Source: Sorex araneus
Lineage: Eukaryota > Chordata > Mammalia > Eulipotyphla > Soricidae
Assembly: GCF_027595985.1 (NCBI RefSeq)
Contig: NC_073306.1
Coordinates: forward strand, 80,886,599 to 80,950,598
Direction of reading: 5' to 3'
DNA: 64,000 nucleotides
Below the pieces are notes generated by a model. The model saw only the letters and a program-made list of their open reading frames with translations, was not told the DNA's origin and searched no databases. Positions 35,101-47,100 of this stretch are shown here, piece by piece. Position numbers and translations under genes: made by a program. Every line of letters begins with the position of its first letter. Within the stretch, counting starts at the first letter, position 1.

Positions 35101-38100
35101 ATCACTCCATGAAGGGCTCTTGAGTCTGATGAGTGCAAGGCATGTGCCCTACCGACTGTACTATCATTCTAGTTCAAAGATATATTTTTAAACTTCTCTT
35201 CTTTCACTAGAATACTTTTATACTTTTATTTTCTTAGATTTTCATTCTTCCATTCACTAGTTTGACACCAGGAACAACCCCTTTCAGTGTGAAAAATCCA
35301 TTGCACAATCGCTGTTTCATATATAAAGTGACTATTCCAAACAACTTAGAATCAAGTTTTTAATCAATATTTTATGCACTGTATCACTGTCATCCCGTTG
35401 TTCATCTATTTATTCAAGCAGGTACCAGTAACATCTCCATTCATCCCAGCCCTGAAATTTTAGCAGCCTCTCCTTACTCGTTTTTCCCAATGATTGGAAG
35501 CTCTTTTCAGGGTCAGGGGATGAGACCTGTTATTGTTACTGTATTTGGCATATTGAATACAACACGGGGAGCTTGCCAGGCTCTTCCGTGGAGGTGGGAT
35601 ACTCTTGGTAGATTGCCAGGCTCTCCGAGAGGCATATATATATATTTCCCTTTATGGTGATTTGTCGCACAGCCGCTCATGCATGAGGTTTGGCCTAAGC
35701 ATGTGGAAGCAAAAATTAAATTCTTCAAAATTTGAACCAGTGGGGCCGGAGCGATAACACAGCGTGTAGGGCGTTTGCCTTGCACGCGGCCGACCCGGGT
35801 TCGATCCCCGGCATCCGATATGGTCCCCCAAGCACCGCCAGGAGTGATTCCTGAGTACAAAGCCAGGAGTAACTCCTGAGCATTGCTGGGTGTGACCGAA
35901 AAAGAAAAAAAAAATTTGAACCAGTGGTCAAGAAGAATTGTATAGTGGGTGCAGGAGAAAGTCTTTTTTATGCATATACAGCAAAACTAAAAGAATTCCT
36001 ATTAGCTCAAAAAATTAATATTATTTAAATCTCTAGCTAGTAAAACTGTATAACTATGATTATTTTAAAAAAGAGATCACAGAAATGGGGGGAAATATAT
36101 TCCCTAACACCAGTCATGATGTAAGAAGTTCAAAGGGGGCAGAGTGAGGCTCAGGTGACAGAGCACAAGTGCAAGATCTTAAGTTTGATTCTTTGTCATT
36201 ACATGGCTCCCCAAGCCTGGTGAATAGCCTTTGAAAGTCCCTCCCACTGAAAAAAATTCACATGGATGCGCCCTCAAAATGAGTAAATACATCTTAAAAT
36301 AAAAATTGATAATTGACACTATAGTTATGCTCTTACCTTTAAAGACAAATCGGTTTGATTTTTGATATTTTGAATAATAAAGGCCTCCACACCTGAGTGA
36401 TTACTTGTATTCAATAAGCACCTAAAAAGCAAAATTCTCTTTGAAATGATCCTAACTGCATTATAAAGATGAAAGTTTTACTTATGCTAAGAAGTCATGT
36501 GTTCATTTCTAGAAATACAAAACCACAGTGAAGATATTAGCAAGGTAATCAATGAGCTTGCTCTACCTAATTTAGGCTAATTTAACTGCAGAGAAAGGAA
36601 ACTCTATAGGACTAGCCTCAGAGAAAATGGAGATTTCTTAGAAAGATAGAGAATATTTGCCTGTTTTTTAAACTGGGGATGGGGGTGCTGCTAAGGAGCA
36701 AATCATTTTTGGGGGTCTGGGGATGGAGGAGGGCAGTTTGGGCAATGCTTAGTGCTTACTCCTGGCTCTGTCAGGGATCACTACTGCCGGGGCTAAGGAA
36801 ACATATGTGGTACCAAGCACTGAACACAGATCAGCTGAATGCAAGGCAACTGGCTTACCTGCTGTATTGTCTTGCCAGCCCCAGTTGGGTCCTAGAATGT
36901 TTCCGCCCTCAACACTGTTAAAAAGCTCTATTATAAAAGCCTGTAGAAATTTTAACTCCAAAGCCATTCACTTCAACTGTGAAAATTATTGATATATGTA
37001 GTTTAAGCAGAAACAATATTTTAAGTCTTAATTTTGGAGTATTTTAGTTAAGTGAATCAAAATAGAGACAATTCATGCACATACATGTCAATTATACTTG
37101 ACTAGTTGTTTGTGTACCCTCCATAATACAGCATTATAATACGGTTTCCAAGTAGATATGACTTACTTACAAAAACATATTGAAATGTCTGGAATAATTC
37201 ATTCAGTGTCATTAATTTTGTGTTTAACCAACCATATGTGATACATACCTAAATAATGTATGTTTGCCTTGTGAATCCAACTTGTTTATATACAACTGCA
37301 GCATAGCTAACCCTTTTCTCCTCTGAAATGGAAAAAAATGTCACTGATACATAAAATGAATAAAAAATATTTACTAAAATTTCTTACTATAACTCATTTA
37401 AGTCCCAAAATATTTACATACCAATGTCTCAATGGGGCAAAGTGTCATTATTTTGACTAAACTCTGAAAATTAAAAAGAAAAACTTCAATTCAGACTTAG
37501 ATTACTTAGAATACAAATAACTATATTATCAATAGTGATTACTAAAAGTTCATAGATGTGCTATAGAAGATATAGTAGTAAATTCTAAGATTTAACATAG
37601 TAAATTCTAAGATTTTTGTTAGCAAGCAAAAGGACAATCCTTTTTTTGTGTTCACAAAGTGTACTCAGAAGTGATGATAATTTTCAATTATGTCTAGTAT
37701 GACTAGAAAAGTCAAACAGGCAGAAATACAATACAATTCCATCCTTCAAAAAATCAAGATTAACATACTATTGAAAAGTCATGTTTTTCTACTTAGTTTG
37801 ACATGGACATCTAAGGACCTACTTTGATATAACTAAAAAAGTCATGCTAAGCAAAACAGAAGGGGGAAAATGTCTTTTTTAGTTAATGAGTGCATTATCT
37901 TCGTTAAGATTTTTCTAAGTTCCTGAAGCTAAAAAGGAATTTTCTAAGCTAAAGGGTAAAAGAATTTCATTTCCAAAGGTCCATACAAAACAAACTGTTA
38001 AAGAAGAAGGGTTAACAGTAAAACAAAATGGCTTTAAAAAAAATTTTTGCTTTTATTATTAGAAATTGACAGCATTTGGTGGTAAAACCATCAACATATA

Positions 38101-41100
38101 AAATTTCTTCTAGTAAAGTTGCCGGTAGCTAGTGACTTTGTCAATTAGGTCTACAGGTCCCGGACCAATTCCCAGGACAGTTTGAGTGCCTGGTGCAATT
38201 TGAAGTAAATCCAGCATCTTGGATTAAAGTTACAATCAATCCAAACATTTTTGCATGTGTCAGCAATTCTACCAGTCTTTCTTCATCGGGAGCTTTGACT
38301 ACCACTTTGGGTTGGCAACAGTATTCCCACTGTTTAAGCAATTGAGGGTTTCTCCTTTGAATTTGCTTGTAGGCAAATTTTCTTATCTTTGTCATTTTGA
38401 ACCACAAAAGTCATTTTATACTCCCCACTCTCTCCTAAGATGCTTGCTTCAGTTCCAGTCAGTCTCTGTCTCACAGGATTTTTAGGGATCATTCCAAAGT
38501 GTACAAGTGGCCCCAACCCAGGAACATGCTACACACAACTCCAGCAGCCAGAATGAGTGCACCCAGCTGAGCCAAGTACTCCACGACCAAGAATTTGGAA
38601 AGCATCTTAACCACCCACTCCTTTGAGTCTTGCTCCCTCATTGAGTACTGTTTGAAAAGTTATGTTTTTGAACTTGATGCTATACTGTCAAATATGGTCA
38701 TCACTTGCCGCATAATACTATCTACAATTTAAGTTAAAAAATTTAAGTCAGTTCCTTAGTAACTCTAGCAACATTCAAGTGTTCAGTGTGCCTTGTGGCT
38801 TTCTATACTACACAAATAAAAGAACAGTTCCACCTATCATCACAGAAAGTTCGAACAGAGAGCATGGGATTAGAATTTATAAAGGATGCAAACAAAGTGG
38901 GGAAGGAGTAAAAAATACACCTTTATTTCATATGGAAGTAACAAAGGGGCAACTTTCAATATAAGAAATTGTATTTTACTTACCTGAGGTACTGTAAGAA
39001 AACTCTTGATTTCTAAATAGTGGTGCAGTAGACTGTTGTCTTCTAGCCTCAATAAGCCATTCTCCAACAGATCCTAGATTAAGATACATATGTATTTTAT
39101 TAGTTGTATCTGTTGTATTTGTTGACATCTGCACTGTAGTACTATCATCTCGTTGTTCATCGATTTACTCAAGTGGGCACCAGTAACATCTCCATTGTGA
39201 GACTTGCTGTTACTGTTTTTGGCATATCGAATACACCACGGGTAGCTTGCCAGTCTCTGCCGTGTGGGTGGGAAACTCTTGGCAGCTTGCCGGGCTCTCC
39301 GAGAGGGACAGGGGAACAGAACCTGGGTTGGCCAGGTGCAAGGCAAACGCCCTATCTGCTGTGTTATCACTCTAGTCCAATAATGATTGTTGACATCATT
39401 ATATTTAAATTTTAATGGGTACAAACAAAAATGGAAGCTTACCAAGCCTTTTGAGAAAACAGATTCTTCTGTTCTGGAAGAGAACATTAAAATTTATCAA
39501 TATGATTTTCTAAGTAGCTTTACCATAATTCATTTTAGGAAAGATAAAAAATACCTTTGAATTTAGAAATTCAAAATACGTATTATTAAGGAGAGATTCT
39601 ATTGAAGGACTTGGCTTTTTTGGGTGAGAGTGGGTTAACCCAGCTGTGCTCAGGGATTTCTCCTGGCTCTGTACTCAAGGAGCACTCCTGGGGCCCCAGG
39701 CACCAGACTGAACCCAAGTCAGCTGTATGCAAGGTAAGTGCCCTATTCACTGTAATATCTCTCCAGTTCAAACTTAGAATTTTTAATCCAGCTTTTGTTT
39801 TTTTACTTAGGTTAGTAACATCCAAATCTGGCCAGATTCTAAACTACTCAGGATTTATTTCCTGTTGTTAAATCAGTAGATCTTCAATACCAAGTGCTAA
39901 GAAAGCAATTACACTTGACCCAATATTATACAGTATATAATTATAGCACATATAACATAATTCCAGAAATTTGTCCAATGTATGTTTACTAAGAATTGAA
40001 TGCTTTATATATGTTATATTTTTAGAAGGTTTCTGATAACTACATTTGTCATTTCCATGGGGAAAAAAAAATACTCCAGGTTCCAGGTTTTAACCATGCA
40101 AAGAATTGATGGTGGTATTTTGGCTCAATGTCCAAATAGTTTGAAAATCTTCAAGGACATGAGTTAAAATTCAAATTCATTATGCATTTTCACTGTATGA
40201 ATAAAATAGAAACTAAGTAAGAATATAAAATCTTTTACACATGCATAATAAAAATTAATTTACAGGTTTAATGACTACTTCTGCCAGGTGACCACTGAAA
40301 ATTTCTGCTTTGTAGGCAAAGGTTTTGGATATTTGCCATGTTACAAATCTTCCTTCACTAGGGAAAAGCTGAGATTGATAAGAAAACTCTCACTAGTTTT
40401 CTTTGAGGAAAGTAATAAATGGCCCTAACTGAGCTCGAATGATACAACAAAAATATACAAAAAAAAAATCATGGTACAACAAAGAAAATGGTCTAATTTA
40501 GTAAAATGAGCACAACAGTTTTGAAACATTTTAAAATATCTGTCTAGAAAAATTATGCATGCCTGTTATTTTGTTACTTTAAAAAAAAGCTTTGTCACCC
40601 AACACCTCAAGTGAGAAGTTTCTGGGTGATACACTGTGAACAGTCTAAGTTATAAAAGTTGGAGTCAAGACAACTCCTTGCTTCTGATGCAGTTCAGAGT
40701 ATGACCATGAAACAAAAACTTAGCTGAATTTTTTGGACCACTTTTCCTTAGATGCAAGAGGTTGAAGTGGGACAGAGGTGTTTGCATTTACCAACTTCTG
40801 AAATGGGGAAGAAACCTCAAAAACAAAAAAACTGTAAAATGCCCTTATAAAAACAATAGTTTACTAATATCTTTTTAAAAAAATTTTTATTAGTGAATAA
40901 CCGTGAGGTACAAATTTATAAACTTTCGTGTTTGCATTTCAGTCATACAGTGATCATTTACCCATCCATCCATCCATCCATCCATCCAATGCCCATTTTC
41001 CTCCACCAATGTTCCCAGTATCCCTCCCACCACCCCCACCCGTTTACTAATATCTTGAGCTTAAAAAGAGATCTTTCGGTAAGCCCTCTTTGACTCATTT

Positions 41101-44100
41101 CTGTCTCTTGTGAATATCTGCATCACCATTTTATAAAAATGACTATATATTTCATTATGGTCTAGCATAGGAAAGGTAATCTTTCCCGATCCTAAGACAA
41201 GTTTAATATCACTGTTTAATTCTAAGATGCTGTCTAAATGGTCTTACCTTTGCAAAAAGACTTCAATATGCGCCATATTAAATTGCAAAAGGTACAGTGG
41301 GCTAAAATAGACAAAAAAATTATATATACCTTAAATAGAGTTATAGAGACAATTGTGTTTCCCTCAAAAAAAGATATGTTGGAGTCCTAACATCTAATAC
41401 TTCAGAATATGATCTTTCTTAGAGGTGAAAAGTCTTTATAAAACTAATCAAGTTGAGGTCATTACTTAGCTTCCTAAGCGTTCCATATGATTTCTGTTCT
41501 TATTGAAAAGGTAGAAATAGGTATTGCCTCAAACCAATAAGAACCTCAAAAAAAAAAAAAACAGAGAAAATGTGGACAGAGACATGTATAGAGGAAAAAC
41601 ACTACAACCATTAAGGTAGAGATCAGAATGATGCCATGTATATGGGATGCTGGGAATCGAACCTGGGTCGACCACGTGCAAGGCAAACACCCTTTGTGCT
41701 ATCGCTCAAATGCCCACTGTACTATTGCTCCAGCCCCAATTAATGTATAATTCTTATCATAGACTTAAAACATTGTAAGGTGTTATACTATTATATACCT
41801 ACTTTTTAAATAATTTAGATAAACTTTATGAAAAAAGAATAAAGTAACTCTGAATTGGGAAGAGAAAACTTTCCTCAAAAAGCAATATTTAAGGACAAAG
41901 ATGATTCTAATTATATTCTAAGTGTATACAAAGTCTCTATTCCAAAAATGTGAAAGATACATTTGAACAAGAAATGAAAGGGTTTGTTACGGAAGCACAG
42001 TAAATAATATGAGGTATAGTAGGATATAAATTATGATACACAAAGAATGCATCAAGCATAAGTTTGTCTTATGTGCAGGCATTTAGACTCATTTTAGAGC
42101 AGTCAGAAGCCACTGAAGAGTATTTAGTGTGATCTTTTCTTTTTTTACTTTTTTATTGAATCACTGTGAGATGGACCCTTACAAAGCTGCTCATGATTAG
42201 ATTTCAATCATACAGTATTCCAACACCCATCCCCTCCACCAGTGTACATTTCCCAGCACCAGTGTCGCCAGGTTCCCTCCCATCACCCCCCACCCACCTC
42301 TGCCTCTCCTTCCCCCTTCCCTTCTTCCCTCCCTTCCTCCCTCTCTCTCTCCTTCCTTGCCCCCCCCATTTTGGGTATAGTGCTTTGCAAAATGATACTG
42401 AAAGGTTATCAAGAATATTCCTTCACCTACTTTTAACACTCAGATCTTGCTCAGCATGATCATTCCCTGCTATTGTTGTCATACTGGTGTGACCTATTCG
42501 TAAAGCTTCACTTTCTGGTGTATTGAAAGTAAGTTAGATTAAAAGGGAAATGAAAGCAGAAGTATAAAATAATAAGGATCAGAGCAATAATGCCATGAAG
42601 AAATAATGCCACACAGATCACTGACAGTTCCCTTATCATCTAGGGTGGTCCCAACAGCTTCCAAATCAACTTTTTAACCCCCTTTGTTCCTATTGTCTCA
42701 TATCAATTTCAACATTCCCCTACCATATTTTTTTCTACTTAACAACTACTGGGTCCAATATAAAAAACATCATTTAGTACACAGTTTTTTATACTTCATT
42801 TAAGATATATTACATTAATAATCACGTTGAGCATTAGCTAAATACATGATTATATTCCATTTAGAACACATGAATAAAACCAAATATTAATTCCTACCTG
42901 AAAACCATTGGAAGCTGATGAATACTGATGCTCTGTACAAATACTAGATATGCCAGAGAAGCCATGGCATCTGCTAATTGTTTGTCTTCTTCTTCTTCAA
43001 ATTCAAGATAATTCCAAATCCTCTTTTTCCTTCCATGATTAGAAATCATTTTGGGGAAAGAGTATCCAATTGCTGATAAAAAACCCTGGAAATGACCCAA
43101 AAGAGCAAGCTTTATCATATTTTAGTATGAAATGCATTCATGCTTGAATAGTCAGGACTACAGTTCTGTATTTTGTTACTGAGGAAAAAAAATTCAGTGA
43201 GCAAGGCCATTCCTCCACCTATAACCTGTTTGAAATTCTAGTATACTAGGAAGTACCAGAACTCGGAAGTCAAAGAATTGATTTTAGTTTGTGTTCTATG
43301 ACTTAGTAATTGTGAGTTATATCATTTCAATGGCCTTATTTAAAGAATGACAGACATATTTAAATTTGACATAGGTATGTTAAATATAGGTTAAAAAATC
43401 CACAAATAAGCATTTTTACAGGTCATCACAATATAAAGAAATCAACAGGAAAAGCAAAAACAGAATTGGAATACAGAAACTGCGTGTTCAGTCATTTATG
43501 CAATAAATAACTGAGTGTCAGGAACTAGGCCTCACATTACAGGGAATTACAAAATCAAAAAAAGACTTTTCCAGCCTTCAGGGAGTTAAAATCTGCTGAT
43601 CCCAGATGGATCTATTAGTCATTTGAGAATACAAAAAAAAAAAGACTCAAGAAAAATCATCCTCAGTCACGAGAGACTGCTATTCAGCTACTAGATGCTA
43701 TATATATATATCCCTGATTTTTCAAAGTCTTGTGAAGCCGCAAATTCTTGTCATAGCACATATGAAAAATTTGCTGTACTTAAATGCCAAATGTCCTCTA
43801 TCACAAAGCTTCACTTAACCCTTCAGTTCACACTAAAGTGTGCTTTTTCCAAAGAGTCTTTAAAAAATAAAAAATTAAAAAAATTTTCCAAATAGTCTTT
43901 AAAAAAAAAAAATCATGGAACTAGATTAAATTTTATTCCTCTGGATATTTGAGGTCCACTTGCAACCAAATTTGGGCCTCCACATTTCTATATACCATTC
44001 ATCAGTCTTTCTCAGACCAAGAACACTGAAATGGTAAATTGCTACTTTACCATTTTCTCAGGGTAGCGTCTGCTCTTTTCAGTAATGTTTCTTTGCTACT

Positions 44101-47100
44101 GGAAGAGTCAAGCAGTGGTATAACGAAATTATATGTGTGATCAGAAGGATGGTTGAAGTCATCAACATAATAGTTGCCACTACTTTCCAGCACTGAACAG
44201 AGTACCCCTCATTTCACCTCCTACCCTGACTGTAGCTCCTCTGGGCTGCCCTGTGCTTCCTCTTTCTGCTTTTTTTTTTTTTTTTTGCTTTTTGGGTCAC
44301 ACCCGGCGATGCACAGGGGTCATTCCTGGCTCTGCACTCAGGAATTACCCCTGGCGGTGCTCAGGGGACCATATGGGATGCTGGGATTCGAACCCGGGTC
44401 GGCTGCGTGCAAGGCAAACGCCCTACCCGCTGTGCTATCACTCCAGCCCCCTCTTTCTGCTTTTAATGATCCTTTAACTGAGATCCTAGTACCTCTCCCC
44501 TCCTCCCTCAACCTCATCTGATGTTAGAAGTTAGGAGCTAGATGCTTGCACTAGCTCCTAACTGCTTAAATTGTGGGTAGAGAGACCCATACAGGGTTAT
44601 AAAACTGAAAGTGGGGGTGTTTAAAAATACATTTATGGGGCTGGAGCAATAGCACAGTGGGTAGGGCGTTTGCCTTGCATGCGGCCGACCCGGGTTAGAT
44701 TCCCAGCATCCATATGGTCCCCTGAGCAAAAACAAAATAAATAAATAAAAATACATTTATGATTTATTATCAGGTAAAGGTTTGATTTGTACGCCTGTTT
44801 TATATGCCTAGGTGCTTGGGGTATAAAAATTCCTTGGATGAAAAGAGTTCGAGTGAAGAAGTTTAAGAAACCCTACTCTGGCTCACTGCTGTAATTAAAC
44901 CAACTGATTCTAGTGAGAGTTGCTCATCCTAACACACTGTACACTGCAAAGCCGGAAAGGCAGCAATGGAGTATGATTTGGGCAAAGGCTTGGTGCTTTT
45001 CTGGATCATTCTTTACTCTCAGGTAAAAGCACCTTTTCCTTTGGGATACAAGCCATGCTACTCTATTTGTTTTTACCTATTATATGCTGATTTCCTACTC
45101 ACAATTTTTCTGTATTTAGACTTCAGTTGTGATCCTGAGAAAGTGGAAGGTTTATGTTGGTTATTCCTCTAGCAAGCCATCTCCTAGTTCTTGATTTCTT
45201 AATTCTAGTGACCTTAACATCTCACTTACTTCAGCAAACCCTTGACTTCTATTAACATTTGGAGCTCTTCTTTATTAGACACCTAAACTCCAACCACAAG
45301 CTCTTATCCTCTCTCCTACAGTCCTGCTTTTCTACCTGTCACTTCTCCAGTCCTGTGGTTCCTTCATTTGAACCTTTGTGTCCCCTCCAAACTCTCCTCC
45401 TTTCCCTAGCCAACCAATGCATTACTAGTTATTTGAGCTACCGATACCCTGTGTTTCTTTTAATGGCATCTACCCAATAAAATGCTAGTCCTGATAGGAT
45501 AGCTACAATCCACATCGACTTCTACATCCAGGAACTTGAATACACTGGAGCGAAGTCACACAGACCATTACCACACAGCTGTGGTTTCTAACCTCAGCCA
45601 AGAGCTTAACACTAATACCTTTCCGGCCGTCTTTATCGTTTTCTCTCAGCATTCCAAACTTTTACCAGATTCCTGAAGCCCTCTTATATAATCCCCATTT
45701 CTACCTCCCCCCACCCTGCCCCAATTCTGGTGATATCTGTGTGTATGTAGACTCATTTCATTTGACCCCCAAGTTGCAACCCCATTTCCAAGCATCATTG
45801 GAAATTGTTAAATATGTTTTGAAACATATTTAACATACACTTGCATTGTTTTTTTGTTGTTGTTGTTGTTCACACACAGCAGTACTCAGTGCTTACTCCT
45901 GGCTCTGCATTCTGGCAGAGCACAAAAGTCCATATAAGACGCCAGAGATTGGACCCAGGTCGGCCCCATGCAAAGCAAGCACCCACCTGCTGTACCATTG
46001 TTCCGACTCCTATAAACATTATCTTAGTTAATTTATATAAACATATCTGTTAATTTTACATGAAAAATAACAAAACCATCAACAACTAATTACCTGTTTT
46101 TTAAAAAAATATTTTTGTTTACAATACTGTTAATGATTCCTTGTGGATATAATTCCAACACCAAACCAATCACCAGTGTCCCCATCTCCCCTCACTTCCC
46201 ACTCATCCTCATGCAATCTCTTTCATGAGGCTAGAAATCCAAGGCCAATGTTTGATTATCAATCATAATTTCTACTAGCAATCTGCATGCCATTTCTCAC
46301 TTTTTCCCCTTCTGGTATTATTGAACCTATGTTCAGTTGTCTGTTCTCCAGCCATTATGTTATTTCAAGTACATTATTATTCAGTCTATTATCTTTCCTC
46401 CTTGTTTCTTTTAGTAGCCTAATTAATATCATGTCAAATACTTTTGAATCTACAATCTAGTAATCCCTTTCACTGCCCCTCATATTATTAGTATGCCCTG
46501 ACCAGAAGACTGGCAAAAGTCACTCCCTTGCCACATGTTTAACAAGCGACTTTGCGCCTCTCCTGATTTGTAAACTCACCCAAGTTCTCAGAAGTCCAAA
46601 CCTAATTTAATCCAACTTTCCCCTTGTGTGGCACCCACATGTAGGCAGCGCATAAACACAGCTGAAGAAGACTCAGCTACAATGACAGCTCTGACTTGAA
46701 ACTATCAATCACAAGCACAAATTTTTCTGTATTTCATGTTGTTTCCCTAATCTAGCATCTCTGCACATTAAAAAATACTTGGTGTGAAAAACTGAATTTC
46801 TTTAAAAGTAAGATTTACTGAGTTGGAGATCTGGCTCAATGATAAGAGCACATGCTTGAGGTGTGAAATTGGTTTTTGCTCCCTGGTACCCAAAATAATA
46901 AAATGAAATAAAATTTACTTATTTATGCAGTTATATTGAAAATAATTATCAGGAGCATTAAAGGTAAGAATATCGTTTGGCACAGAAATTTTTGTCCTAG
47001 TAACTTACTTTAAGGAAATGAAAAAACAGCAAAGATTTTAGTAAAAGAATACCTAATTAAAGACTCAATTAAAAAAAATTCATCACTGTCTCACTGTCAT

